A stretch of DNA of 64,000 nucleotides, taken from contig BSYO01000006.1 in the NCBI GenBank assembly GCA_033239525.1, positions 20,236,175-20,300,174 on the forward strand, read 5' to 3'. The position numbers and the translations under genes were made by a program. This document shows, in pieces, positions 1 to 12,043 of this stretch. Numbering within the stretch: the first letter of the stretch is position 1; the number at the start of each line of letters is the position of its first letter. Under the pieces are notes generated by a model. That model searched no databases. It was not told the origin of the DNA and saw only the letters and a list, made by a program, of their open reading frames with translations. The DNA is from Nepenthes gracilis (taxonomy: Eukaryota > Streptophyta > Magnoliopsida > Caryophyllales > Nepenthaceae).

Positions 1-2872
1 CATATTTTCTTCGAAATAATGCTATAAATGAAAAAAAGTATTTTTTTTTCCTTTAAAAATTAAGTTTAAACATGCTATCACTTGCAAATTTTATTTTATT
101 TTATTTATGGAGCTTAAAAATGAGAAGTCAAAGTCAAAATTGGCTGCTTATTAAATGTGTTTAACTATTTTATCTTAATTGAAAAAGTTCGAGCGGCAGT
201 ATTCAATTTAATGCAACGATTAGGATCCAAACTAAACCGGGTTTTTTTTTTAATTATTTCAAAAGAAGGCGGCACAGCTTTTCATGCTTCACTTTCATAG
301 ACTTTGTTGCTAAATTCACGGTGATTGGTAATACAGCTAATCACCGGAATTTAAGTTAACTTAATTATTATTTATTGTTAAAAAATTACATCTTATATTT
401 TTTAATCTCTGTGTATTTTATTTTTATCATAATATAAATATACTACTTACCAAAAATATTATTTTCTGAATTAACTCAAGTCTATAAAGAATGTACCAAA
501 AGCAAGTATTTTTATGAAGATTAATTAGTTGAGGGATTAAAAGATTTTTTTTTTTTGGGTGAAAAGTTGTTGCATAAGTTATGTAATAAATTTGCAGTAT
601 TTTTTCATTATTAATATCAATTAATTACAAAAGGGTAGATAATAATACTATATTTTAATAATTAATTGAAATTAAGATTTATATTAAGATATAATTATAT
701 ATATATATATATTTAATGAGTTATGACGTGATTGATTTTTTAATAATATAATATAATTTATCTACTTGTACACACATCAAAGAAGGGACAATTCGTTAAT
801 AAATGCAAAAACTGTTCGCAATGTGAATTGATTCAACACGCAGCGTAAAACTATCCACGGATAGAGGTGAGTCAGACTGAGTGCAATTAAGGTATTCTGT
901 ACGTTCGGTAAGTGAGAAATTAAGATATTTTAAACAAAATTCAGGAAAATATAAAATTTTTAAAAATAAGCTTACATTAACTATTTTTATTTAACAAATT
1001 TAAAAACATATTTAACTATTTTTTAATATTAGACTAAATATTTGGAAAATTTTTTCAGAAAAATTTAAGTATTTTTAATTGTTATTGTAAATGATAAAGA
1101 TAAAAAAATTATTTTTTTCCAATATAATAGGGTATTAATTTTTCAGTTTGCAATCAGAGTCAAATTCGGGGAGCTCCACAAAGAACTCGACCATTCATTG
1201 ACTGACGCATGGGGTGATTAAGGGTAGAGTGGAGAAAAAAATCTTCTCTTAATTCAGGTCCGGATGTAAAATTCGACGATTACGTGTTTTGGATGATTAA
1301 ATTTAAAATCGAACGGTAGACGTTATATTATCCATTTAAAGCGTGTGGATGAACTGGCCAAATTTTACGTCAAGCGGTTTAGATAATCAAAGATTCCGCA
1401 TGGGGTCCCAACATTGCATTTTGTACGGAACCGTTTTCCAATTGTAATTTCATTTCACGTTTTGTGACGAGCCTTGTGCAGATCCCGTTGAGCTTTAAAA
1501 AAAACCCTTTCACTAGTTTTTATTTTTCATATGTGAAAGGTTCGCGGTGCATTTATTTTTTTTAAAAAATATAAATATATATAAATAGAATAATTATTTA
1601 AAAAATCAAAATAAACAATAATAAAACTAAGAACCAATAAATAAAATTAACGAGCTCCTTATCAATTATATAAGAAAGACAAAATATCTCCATGGCCTTC
1701 AACCAAACACATTTTATATGTGTGAAAGCTTATTCAATTTATTTATTTATTATTATCCACTAGTCTACTTAATATTCGATTTAACTTTGTACGAAAATAT
1801 TTTTATAACCACTATTATGGTCTAATAAATCATGCTATGTGTCCTGTGCTAGGACCATTGCTTTTCTTTTTATTTCAAATTTAATGTAACTACTTCATAC
1901 CATATTTAAGCACTCTTAATGAATCAACTGTTAATTACCAACCTCTTAGCCCCCATGCTTCATGTTGCAATGAGTGGCCGCCAACCACCCTATCCTCACT
2001 CATTTAAATGAGCCGGCTAATCCTTAATGGGGATCCTAACTAGTTGAGCCATCTATTTAAATTAGTTTACAAAGCCTTGGTAGGATAGATTTGAAATTAA
2101 TTATATACCGACAAGTTAAGACATTTAAATAATATTTAATTTTTCAGATAGATAATTCAAAAAATATATTTGGCTTTTATGTTGAAGTGATGTGAGACTC
2201 CTTAGTAGCAAAAAAGTGACAATTAGATCAGTATATTGTATAAAAATATAAATATTTAATTAGCAAAAAATATTATATGATTAGAATAATATTATGAAGA
2301 TATTCTTATCGAAATTGTATATAACATTAAGATTTGATAATTTAATAATCAAATTTAACTTTATTTTTAATTTTTAAACATATAAAAATTTTGGTTAACT
2401 TTTCAGAACTAAAAAGTCATATATTTTATAAAATATTTTTTTAATTATCCTAATTAAATGCATACATGAAGAAAGAATTATGCATTAAATAATTTCAGAG
2501 TTACGTGGGCCTTAATGTATCACCGATTTTTTTAATTTGCAGAGCTAATTATTGTTAAATAAAAAAAGATTAACATTTAAATACGTGCTAAACAAAAAAC
2601 TAAAAAAAAAAAATAACTGTCCGTCATTATTTCACGCAATTTCGCAGTAAGTTTGTTTCACGTAGTCTTAATTTCAGAAAACAGTAAACTTATGTGGGGC
2701 CTCCACAATTTCTCGGTTTAAGCGAATTTTCACCTGCACAATAAAAACTCCCACTCCCCTGCTGATGGAGAAAAAAAGAGATGATTGTAACGAAAAAAAA
2801 AGATATAAAATAAAAGGAAAAAAAGAAAAGACACAATTCTAACCAAAAAAATTAGAAGAGAGAGAGAAAGAA
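1..2872. other. AT-rich intergenic region
   Basis: No gene can be supported here. The stretch has many poly-A and poly-T runs, a short AT microsatellite near 695-715, and a somewhat less AT-rich patch at about 1140-1500 with no usable reading frame or recognisable domain. The part just below 2873 is the 3' side of the minus-strand WAV3-like gene and should hold its 3' UTR, but I could not place a poly(A) signal with confidence. Confidence 0.6.
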
Positions 2873-5170
2873 TTAGAATCTGGCGTTCTCGAAGCCGTGC
2901 AAGTCGCTGACTCTGTTCACGGACTTCCTCATCATGGCAATCTTAGACAGCTTCTCAGCCGCTTTCCACGCCGATATCGGCGTAAGTGGGTCCCCCTTTT
3001 CGTCGGCGAAGTCCATTACCCTCTCCCTGCCCGTCTTCGTCCTCCGCCCCTGTGGCTGACTCTGCTGCCGACAATGCAGCTCCGCAATCTCCATTTCCAC
3101 TCCGCGCAGCCACTCGTCCGCCGACCCGGAGCCTGGCTGCATCAACAATGCCCGAGCCGATGCTAGCAAATGGTGCGCGCCGGCCAGGTCTTTCCGGTCT
3201 AGTAATCTCCTGGACTCAGCTACAGATCTAGTCATGATGAAGAGCCTTCTCAGCCGTTGGATGCTTAATTCCGATGATCGAAAGTTGTGAGGACATGGGA
3301 CGAGGAGAGCATGCTCCTTTCTGTATATAAGATGTTGATTAGATGGGTCCTTGTAACAAGATCGGACGGACATGACGTGCTGGGACTGGACGAATGAGGA
3401 TGGAACTTTCAGTTCTAGTAGAATCTCCCTCTCTTCCTCGGCGCATAGATTGCCGATCTTGGCTGAGCCGGGCATGAGTCGTGCGGGCCGACCGGTGCAA
3501 GAATAGACCGCTGAGATCTGAGCCGAAGCGGAACGGGAGGCGAAGCTGAGCTGCAAACGGAGATCTGAGACGACAACGTTTAGTAAGCTGCTTAGGCAAC
3601 TAGAGAAGGCCTCCTCACATGGCTCTTGGCCGAATAAGCTTAAGCTGACGGAGTATACCGGAATATCCAGGTGAGAAAAACGCGTGGAAGACACGAAGGA
3701 AGATTGACATCTCGGATTGGCGGAGTTGGTAGAAGCTCTATCATCTTCACCGTCGGATATCATCAAAATGCTGGCTACCGGATTTCGCTCCCGACGATCC
3801 TCGATCACTTTGGCGGCCTTTCTCAGCGCGTCGTTGACACAAGTTCCCTCACTGCAAACAAGCGCGTCGATAACCCGACGCACCGAACGTTTGCCGGAGG
3901 AAGTCATTCGTCTCAGTGGCAGCAATCTTTTTGAGGAGGCAGAAAACGCAACAATGGAGAGCCGATCATTTGATGAGAGTGAAGATGTGACCAACCGCAT
4001 AGCTCGCTTCATCAGCTGTAGCTTTGATCTTGTCATGCTTCTGCTGATGTCAAGCACTGTCACCAAATCAACGGAGGCACGATGGGCGCCATTAGCTGGG
4101 GCCGGCGGAGCTCTTATTCTCATTGCCACCGCGTAGGTCTTATGGCTCCGGCCAACAGCAATCACAGCTCCGTCCATCGAAATTCCCACTTCAATATCCT
4201 TGTAATTACTCGATTCATTCCGTACTCTGCCTCGAGGTGCGCTCGTATTGAGGACAAATCCTTGAAATTCATGAGCCGCTCCTTCTGATTCGTTGTCTCC
4301 ATCGTTTTCATCTGATTCGGGTATCGGATTAAAATAGGAACCAGCAGTCGGAGACATCAGTGGCTCATCATCCTCGTAAACTCTTAGATCAAAGGACGCT
4401 GACTCTTTGAAGCTAAATTGGCAGTGTTCACTCCGCAATTTCTGATGTTTCTGAATAGGGAGAAGTGGAGCTTCTTTCCAAATCGAAGAACACACCGGGC
4501 AGGCAAAACCACCGTTATTGCCGAAGTGCGTAGCTAGGCATGGAAAGTGGAAGGCATGAGAGCACTCTGCCGTAAAAATGGCCGTTCCTTGACCTGTTTT
4601 GACGCTCTGGATGCATATACCACATCTAGTCTGAAAATAAATAAGTAAAAGCACGAAATATGAGTATGAACGATTAAAAAAGAGGTTCATCCTTTCAGCA
4701 ATCAATGATGACGGAGCAATTTAAGATAGAAAGCATAATATCATGCTTAGGACAGTTCCAACCTTGGTGAACCAGAGGCTGTTCTTGAGGAGGGAGAAAT
4801 TAGAAGCTGAACGAGGAGACGAAGTATTGGAACGCAGGAAAGATCTAGGACTTTTCCCAGTCTTACATTGTAGCATTGGGCTACCTTGCGCTAGCAATTC
4901 TGAAAAAGGAAAAGTCGCAGCAGTTCCTGCCTTCGTCCGGCAGCTGAGTCTCGGACTCGACACCAGCGGAGTTAGCAGGCGGGGCGTTGAAGGATTACTC
5001 CTACTCGAGGAATAGAAGAAGCTAAATTTGGAACCAAAACTCAGAATCCGATTGCTTCGGCTGCCATCGCAAGCGCTGCCCTTCTGCTGATTTTGTTTCT
5101 CCGTCGCAATTTTCGGCTCATTGGTTTTGGGGATGGATGTGCAAAACGCTCTACGCCATCCAGCCACCAT
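2873..5170 (-). CDS. WAV3-family RING-H2 / VWA-domain E3 ubiquitin ligase (two exons)
   Basis: Coding exons are 5170-4763 and 4630-2873 on the minus strand (721 codons plus stop). The intron of 132 bp has a GT donor after ...WFTK and a CAG acceptor before TRCGIC, in phase 0. The protein starts MVAGWRRAFCTSIPK, typical of the family; an in-frame ATG 36 bp upstream (5206) is possible but gives an atypical leader. A RING-H2 at residues about 139-183 has C139, C142, C159, H161, H164, C167, C180 and C183. A von Willebrand A domain runs from about residue 323 to 500, with the metal-site motif DISRS (D330, S332, S334) and a second motif DGEDD; a C-terminal Vwaint-like part follows. Family knowledge: WAV3, WAVH1, WAVH2 and EDA40 are E3 ligases affecting root gravitropism and auxin response. 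Length fits the family (about 700 aa). I cannot assign the exact ortholog. The reading frame is intact, so the gene is probably functional. Confidence 0.93.
4631..4762 (-). other. Intron of the WAV3-like gene
   Basis: On the minus strand the donor is ACCAAG|GTTGGA (ends at 4763, GT at 4762-4761) and the acceptor is TTTTCAG|ACTAGA (AG at 4632-4631). The intron is 132 bp, T-rich before the acceptor, and joins SLWFTK to TRCGIC without changing frame. It falls immediately before the first RING cysteine. Confidence 0.92.
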
Positions 5171-5199
5171 TCTCTCAGGCTTTTCCTCTAAACGCACCG

Positions 5200-5245
5200 A
5201 TCTCAATTTCTCTCTCTCTTTCTCTAGCTCTCTATCTCTCTCAAG
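5200..5245 (-). promoter_or_regulatory. GA-rich 5' leader of the WAV3-like gene
   Basis: The plus strand is a run of TCTC and TCTA repeats, so the minus-strand transcript would begin with a GA-rich tract just above the start codon. Such tracts are common in plant 5' UTRs and core promoters. No clear TATA box was found on the minus strand between 5250 and 5600, so the transcription start is not placed. Confidence 0.45.
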
Positions 5246-7154
5246 TGGATGGAGAAGAAAAGGTGTGTAACAGCGACAAACAAGATCATGGAAAGGAAGG
5301 AAAAAGGAAACGATTTTCGGGGAGAAAGTACAAATTTTCCCAAGGTGACCTTTTCACACCTTCCTTTTACTTGTTTTTCCATCCATTGATCTCCCTGCTC
5401 TCAATTTCTTCTCCGTCTCTCTTGATAGCTCCAAGACGATCACTGCACGTTAAAAAGGAAAGGAAGAAAAGGAGCTTCCATGTTTCTTTCCTCTTTCTGC
5501 CGCAGTGCTGCCAATAGTTAATTCAAATCTCACGGCTCCGGACAATTTTCTTTTTTAATTTGAGTTTTTTTTTTCTATTTTGCAGGTGTAAATATCCAAA
5601 AAGTAAGAGGATTTTGGCGCTGTCCAGAGACAACCGACAGCTGGAGGTAATAAACGCAAATTCTGTGTCAGGTCAACCGAAAATGTTATCAGTATCAGGT
5701 AACCGACCTCTGCAAAAAGATCCCCGCTCCCTCCCTTCGGGGACCGGTTGAGTTCCAATCCCTCTGATGCAGCCCTCCATATTAAAATTTAAATGATTTG
5801 GATTCCTTTTTTTTTTAATATAGAATAAAATTTTCTTTCTTATTTTTAAAATATTGAAAAACTAATATTATTAAAAATATTATCATATTAATTTAAATTT
5901 TTTTTTAAAAAAATAAATTTGATCTGTCGTATTGAAGGCATCCAATGTCCCCCCCTCCCCCCAATTCTTGGGAATCAAAGAGGGTTCCATTTCACAGAGA
6001 CAGATGACCTTCACAACCTCTAGATATATAATCCAACAGTCAAAAAATAATTTGAAATTATACAATATTTATTTTTATTTTTTAATAAAATATATAAATA
6101 TTAAAATATTTACATTATTAAAAATAAAAATATTATTGTATATTTTTTAGTACGCTGGAGGGTGTTTAGTGAGCGATTGAGAGCGTGCCTTGATGAGTCA
6201 GTCTCCATGGCCTTTTATAACCATAACCCCGAGTTGCCTTTCTTTGAAAACAAGGCTAGACACTGCTTTTCGAAGGATTATTCCTTTTTTGGTGTAGTGA
6301 TGATCGTCGTTTTCTAACTATGATGGTCAAGAAAGTTGATCTCGCTTTTTATTCCGGCGTTAGGGTTCCGCGCAAAATCACGCGGGATTTTGGTGCGCCC
6401 CAAGCGGGATGCGCGTTGATTTTAAAAGTGTCATGATCGCGATGAATATTATATTCTTGGAGATCACGAAAAATTAAGGCAGGCAATTTCATTATGGCTT
6501 GAAGATGGACGGTGGGCCAATTTGGACAAGTGCCGCGTTCATCCTGGGTTGTAGCTGGCCCACTTTTTGCTTCTCCGGTTAACACCATTGTTGACTATCC
6601 TCGACTTAGATAGGCTTTCGTTAATCTTGCGTCGCTGCCTGCATACTTGTTTCTTATCCGGTCAATGGTATCGTTGACTGTCTATGCAAAAATAGACCGT
6701 TAAAAATTTGGGTCGTTTTTATCTTTGGGCCAGCTTGTTACTGGCATCCCCATCAAGACCAAATATAATCAATTTTTAAAATTATTTAATTTTTCTAAAC
6801 TTGAACAATTTAAAATTTTTAAGGTTGCAGTTGGAAAGATTTTCAGAATTTAATTTTCAATATAAATGTTGAAATTTCAAATTGATAATTTTTTGATGAA
6901 AATAATTAGTTAAAGTTAATTCCATTCTACCTGGAAAATCAAATAAAATTAGTTACTATAAATGGATTAATGATCAGGAAAATTCTATCATTCTCCGTTT
7001 CACCAACTCTTTTTAATTATACACTTTTTCACGATTATCAATAACATTCCTAATATCTTAAAAACGTTCACCTTCAGCATAACATTTTATTTTTTTATTA
7101 ACTAATAAAAAGGAAGAATCTAAAAAAAAAAAAAACAATATTTATCTCTAATTT
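5246..7154. other. Promoter and intergenic region between WAV3-like gene and LTR element
   Basis: This stretch should contain the promoter of the minus-strand WAV3-like gene in its lower part. A patch at about 6340-6640 has higher GC than its surroundings but only short chance frames and no recognised domain. The rest, 6770-7150, is AT-rich. I see no RNA gene. Confidence 0.5.
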
Positions 7155-8844
7155 TGTTGGGTCCAACATAAGGGCCCATAAAATACGACCCTAAGGAAGG
7201 GCCCAAGGCAAAGGCGGGAAATATTTTCATCATTGGCGGGAAAATTACTATTGGCGGGAGTTTTTTGGAGGGAAAATATTCACCCTCTTCCCGATAAAAG
7301 GGGCAGCCCGTGCTTAGCAAAGGACAGAGCAAAAATAGGGAGCGAAAAGAGAAGGGGAAAGCCACTTTTCCCGATTCTAAAGGCCCGGGCCTCTGAGGCC
7401 GGCCAAGTCAAGGACTCCCTCTCTCTCTCTCTCTCTCTCTCCCTCCGCTTTTTCGTCTCCCCAAAAGGAAGAAGAACGAAACTCGACAGAGGGAGGACGA
7501 TCCCGATTCAGTCGACAGTTACGCCGGGCAGTCCACGGAACTCTTTCCGCCGCAGACCCAAAGCTCCCCCATTGCCGTCGATTCCAGAAGAATGAGGCGC
7601 AGAGCCTCTCTGTTGACAACACTCAACGATTTCCTCTCAAACCGGCGCTCGATGGAGCCCAAAGCTCACCGTTCATGGCGGCCGGCACATTTCCTCCTTT
7701 CCTGACCGCTAAACGGGGCACTCGGCGTTCGCCCAGCAACCACGTCCTGCGATTCCTCCACAGATCCGCGCCAAATCGAGCATGGAGCTTACCAACAATG
7801 GCACACAATCGCTATTTTCCCTAATCGAGAGGCATGAAGCTATGAAACAGAGCCCAGAGCTCCTCAACAAAGGCAGAGCCCGAAGGCTCCCTCTAAACTG
7901 GAAACCCAAGATCCTCAGCAGATAGAGAACGAGGACGAGCCCCTACTTTGTCGTCCGGGTGTCGTCTTTTGAACCCGGTCAAATGGGACCGCCAAGCCCT
8001 TCGCTGGAGGCGCCCAGAGCTCCCCAATGTCCTCGGCCAAACCCAACGTCACAGAGCCCTCCGGGAGCGTCGTCCAAACGCATCAAGAAGCAAGGCAAGG
8101 GGGAAGCCTCCCAAATGGCGCTCAAAACCCTTGAACAGAACGGGTGTAAAGCTCCTCGGAAAATCACCTAGCAGCAGATCATTGATTAAGGCGTCGTACT
8201 GCGCTCACTTCAAAAGCGCGAAAGCGAGGCGTTTGAGTTGACCCGTTTGGACAAGGTAAAATCCGTACCCGACGGCCCATTAGGGCAATCGATTGAGCAG
8301 ACCCAACGGACCCCACTCATTCAGTGTACTTGGGAGATCTCGAATATTACCACGACCCACGAGATCTCTAAGCAGCCCCCTCGGGCGCATCTCTAAGCCG
8401 CCCTCTGCAGGCGCATCTCTAGCCGCCCTCTGCGGGCTCATTTCGAGCAGGGACACTTCTAAACCGCCCCCTGGGCGCACCCCGAGGAGGGATCTCACCT
8501 AAGCCGCCCTTCACGGCGCAGAGTGCCGCCGCCGCGGGCGCACGGGTAAGTTGCTCTCTCTGGGCACATCCATGGAGCTCCGTCTCAATCACATCCCTCT
8601 CACGCTCCCTCATTCTCACATCTTACGCATCATTATTTCATTTTATTGCGGAAGATATCGACTTGAGCGTCGGAGCGTCGCCGAAGGGACAACCCCCTGT
8701 CGGCCTCGACCTCTTGTTCGTTGTTTGTGTTATGCGGAGTCGAGGTTCATAGAGACGGAGATAGGATCATTTTCCGACGCCGCTCGTGCTAGGGAATCAA
8801 GGAAAACCAATCAAATGCGACAACCGCGGATCCAGGGCGCAACA
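7155..8844 (+). repeat. 5' LTR of non-autonomous element
   Basis: This 1690-bp repeat begins TGTTGGG and ends GGGCGCAACA. A TATA-like GATAAAAGG lies at about 7293-7301 and a CT microsatellite at about 7418-7445. A block of imperfect GC-rich repeats (CATCTCTAAGCCGCCCTC type) lies at about 8362-8440. Near 8650 there is a GACTTGAGCGTCGGAG segment of the kind seen in the R/U5 part of many plant Gypsy LTRs. It matches the right LTR along its full length with scattered substitutions and small indels. Confidence 0.88.
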
Positions 8845-8865
8845 TTGGCGCTTGTCTGTGGGAAA
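8845..8865 (+). promoter_or_regulatory. Primer-binding site of LTR element
   Basis: The sequence immediately after the left LTR reads TTGGCGCTTGTCTGTGGGA. It has the TGGCGC...GTGGGAA form common just inside the 5' LTR of plant Gypsy-like elements, complementary to a tRNA 3' end. The exact tRNA was not determined. Confidence 0.6.
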
Positions 8866-8959
8866 CGCGGCAAAAGCCTAGCGTCTCCCTTCAATACTCA
8901 ATCTCACATATAAAGACGAGCAGCATTCAAGTTCCCGCCAGCGCTATGGCTCAGACCAT

Positions 8960-9840
8960 GGCCACCTATAGCGCCGATCCCACATTGGATAGCCATGCCC
9001 AGGGGCTCCGTTCCTTAACCCTCGGATGGGCAGAGAAGAACAACATTCGGAACGCAGATCGTTTCCTCGGCTGAAGCGGAGTCATCGGTCGCGACGACCC
9101 TCTTCGATTAGGCCATGCCTTCGGGCTCCGCCCTCTAACTCTAAGATGATCAAGGGATATAAGCGTCATGCTTGCAAGCCACATCGGGGGCTCTCAGCTT
9201 TCGCACTTCGGCACGAAGATGTCTCATTCCTCCGTCCTGCCAGGAGGTCGTCGACCCTCATCTATCTTTTCGGCATCGAGGCGTAGGCTTCGTCCACAGA
9301 CGAAGATGCCTGTTCCGTCCATCATCGACACGGGTCTCTCGGCCTCCGCACTTCATCACGGAGATGTCTCATCCTCCGTTACGCCGGGAGTCGTCGGTCC
9401 CTCCTCTTTTCAAGATCGAGGCGTAGGCTTCATCCCACAAAGACGAGACGTCTCATTCCATCGTCTCCGTCGACACCGGGGCTCTCGGCCTCACGCACTT
9501 CATCACGGAGATGTCTCATCCCTCCGTCCTGCCCGTGAGGTCATCGACCCTCCTCTTTTCGGACGAGGCGTAGGCTTCGTCCCACGGCACGGAGACGCCT
9601 CATTCCATCGTCTTGTCGACACAGGGCTCTCGGCCCGTACTTCATCACAGAGATGTCTCATCCCTCCGTCCTGCCAGGAGGCGTCGACCCTCCTCCTCTT
9701 TTCAAAGTCGAGGCGTAGGCTTCGTCCCCACAAGACGAGACGCCTCATTCCATCGTCTTGTCGACAGGGGCTCTCGGCCTCCGCACTTCATCACGGAGAT
9801 GTCTCATTTCCTGCCGCCCTGCCGGGAGAGTTCCTAAGAT
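8960..9840 (+). repeat. Tandem array, unit about 146 bp, in the internal domain
   Basis: The anchor GAGATGTCTCAT (GAAGATGTCTCAT in the first copy) recurs at about 9217, 9360, 9509, 9649 and 9798. Each unit then carries CGTCGACCCTCCTCTTTTC, GGCGTAGGCTTCGTCC, GACGCCTCATTCCATCGTC and GGGCTCTCGGCC. The frames open across the array (for example 9168-9842) come from the repeat and share no known domain. A degenerate first unit may begin near 8980. Confidence 0.85.
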
Positions 9841-9924
9841 GACCCCGGGCGCAAAGAGCCCGAAGTAGGCGACTGGGGGGTACCGCCATTACGACCTCGC
9901 TTTGCCAGCCCCACGACACGAGAT

Positions 9925-10150
9925 CGCACCAAAACTCGGCGCCACCCCAGCGGCCCCGGTGGTCGGGCAACCAAAACTCGGGCGCCACCGAGCGGCCCAA
10001 TGGTCGGACAACCAAAACTCGGTGCCCTGGCGGCCCCAAAGGTAAGCCCTAGAGGTCAAAACTCAAAAGCTCGATTGTGCTTGATAATCGGTCCCAGGCC
10101 GGCCCCGAGGTCAAAAACTCAAAACTCGGTCCTTCTGGCGACCCCCAGGT
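9925..10150 (+). repeat. Second tandem array, unit about 41 bp, in the internal domain
   Basis: CCAAAACTCGG followed by a GCCACC-GCGGCCC-GGTCGG segment recurs at about 9931, 9971 and 10012. More decayed versions with AAAACTCG follow to about 10150. This array is distinct in sequence from the 146-bp array just before it. Confidence 0.7.
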
Positions 10151-10344
10151 CGTATTATAAAAACTCGACCCCGTCCGAGTATTAAGAACTTCGTGCAAAG
10201 CCATGCGATCCAGAAAGTTAGAAGGATCCACAAAGCAAACGCTCTAAGCCAAAGCCGGACGGAATAACGATTGTGGGGAAGAGGTTAACATCCCAAGAAG
10301 AGCAACGACTTCATGCCAAACGATCGAGGACCTCGAACCCTTTG

Positions 10345-10357
10345 GCATGGGGGGTTA
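10345..10357 (+). promoter_or_regulatory. Polypurine tract of LTR element
   Basis: A G-rich run (CATGGGGGGTTA) ends directly at the TGTTGGG start of the right LTR, the expected place for the plus-strand primer. Confidence 0.6.
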
Positions 10358-12043
10358 TGTTGGGTCCCAACATAATGGCCCATAAAACACGGCCCAAAGG
10401 AAGGGCCCAAGGAAAAGGCGGGAAATATTTTCATCATTGGCGGGAAAATTACTATTGGCGGGAGTTTTTTGGAGGGATAATATTCACCATCTTCCTCATA
10501 AAAGGGGCGGCCCGTGCTTAGCAAAGGACAGAGCAAAAATGGGGAGCGAAAAGAGAAGGGGAAAGCCACTTTTTCCGATTCTCGAGGCCCGGGCCTCTGA
10601 GGCCGGCCAAGTCAAGGACTCCCTCTCTCTCTCTCTCCCCCTCCGCTTCTTCGTCTCCCCAAAATGAAGAAGAACGAAACTCGGCGGAGGGAGGACGATC
10701 CCGATTCAATCGACAGTTACGCCGGGCAGTCCACGGAACTCTTTCCGCCGCTAACCCAAAGCTCCCCCATTGCCGTCGATTCCAGAAGAATGAGGGGCAG
10801 AGCCTTCCTGTTGACAACACTCAACGATTTCCTCTCAAACCGGCGCTCGATGGAGCCCAAAGCTCACCGTTCATGGCGGCCGGCACATTTCCTCCTTTCC
10901 TGACCGCTAAACGGGGCACTCGGCGTTCACCCAGCAACCACGTCCTGCGATTCCTCCACAGATGCGCACCAGATCGAGCATGGAGCTCACCAACAATGGC
11001 ACACAATCGCTATTTCCCCTAATCGAGGCATGAACTACGAAATGAGCCCAGGCTCTCAACGAAGGCGAGCCGAAGGCTCCCTCTAAACTGGAAACCCAAG
11101 ATCCTCAGCAGATAGAGAACGAGGACGAGCCCCTACTTTGACGTCCGGATGTCGTCTTTTGAACCCGGTCAAATGGGACCGCCAAGCCCTTCGCTGGAGG
11201 CGCCCAGAGCTCCCCGATGTCCTCGGCCAAACCCAGCGTCACAGAGCCCTCCGGGAGCGTCGTCCAAACGCATCAGCAGCAAGGCAAGGGGGAAGCCTCC
11301 CAAATGGCGCTCAAAACCCTTGAACAGAACGGGTGCAAAGCTCCTCGGAAAATCACCCAGCAGCAGATCATTGATTAAGGCGCCGTACCGCGCTCCGCCC
11401 AAAAGCGCCGAGCAGGGCCATTTGAGTTGACCCGTTTGGACACGGTAAAATCCGTACCCGACGGCCCATTAGGGCAATCGATTTGAACGGGCCCAACGGG
11501 TCCCGCACTCATTCCAGTGTACTTCGGGAGATCTCCAAATATTACCCAAGCCCACGAGCATCTCTAAGCCGCCCTCCGCGGGCGCATCTCTAAGCCGCCG
11601 TCCGCGGGCGCATCTCTAGCCGCCCTCTACGGGCTCATTCCCGAGCAGGGACACTTCTAAACCACCCCCTGCGGGCGCACCCCCAGGAGGGATCTCACCT
11701 AAGCCGCCCTCGCGGCGCACTGGGTAAGCAGCCTTCCCGCGGCGCACGGGCAAGTTGCTCTCTGTTGGGCGCATCCATGGAGCTCATGCCTCCAATCACA
11801 TCCCTCTCACGCTCCTCATTCTCGCATCTTACGCATGCATTACTCCGTTTATTGCGGAAGATATCGCTTGGCGTCGGAGCGTCGACGGGACAACCCCCCG
11901 TCGGCCTCCGACCTCTTGTTCGTTGTTTGTGTTGTGCAGTCAGGAGTTCATAGAGATGGAGACGGATCCTACTCCCGACGCCGCTACGTCTTCAGGAACC
12001 AGCCTTCCAATCCGTACGACAACCGCGGATCTGGGACGCAACA
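10358..12043 (+). repeat. 3' LTR of non-autonomous element
   Basis: This 1686-bp copy of the left LTR has a TATA-like ATAAAAGG at about 10498-10505 and a shorter CT tract at 10622-10640. It contains about three copies of a 26-bp GC-rich unit (GCATCTCTAAGCCGCCCTCC form) at 11558-11636. It ends GGGACGCAACA. The differences from the left LTR are enough to show the insertion is not very recent. Confidence 0.88.

Larger units (their letters stand above)
7155..12043 (+). mobile_element. Non-autonomous LTR retrotransposon (LARD-like), structurally complete
   Basis: Two long direct repeats, 7155-8844 and 10358-12043, both start TGTTGGGTCC and end GCAACA. They bracket a 1513-bp internal domain. The left LTR is followed directly by a primer-binding-type sequence, and the right LTR is preceded by a G-rich tract. 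Flanks are AATTT (7150-7154) and AATTC (12044-12048), a 5-bp target duplication with one mismatch. The element is clearly richer in GC than its surroundings. No gag or pol domain is found; the long open frames in the internal region read through tandem repeats and are not proteins. The lack of coding capacity with long LTRs fits a large retrotransposon derivative mobilised by a partner, probably Gypsy-type by the PBS style. The lineage is inferred. Confidence 0.88.

Noticed and set aside
3717..4136. 139-codon plus-strand frame
   Set aside because: Antisense shadow of the WAV3-like coding exon.
5137..5517. 126-codon plus-strand frame
   Set aside because: Antisense to the GA-rich leader and first exon; serine/leucine-rich because of CT repeats.
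9168..9842. 224-codon frame within the LTR element
   Set aside because: It reads through the 146-bp tandem array; no domain, and overlapping frames are open for the same reason.
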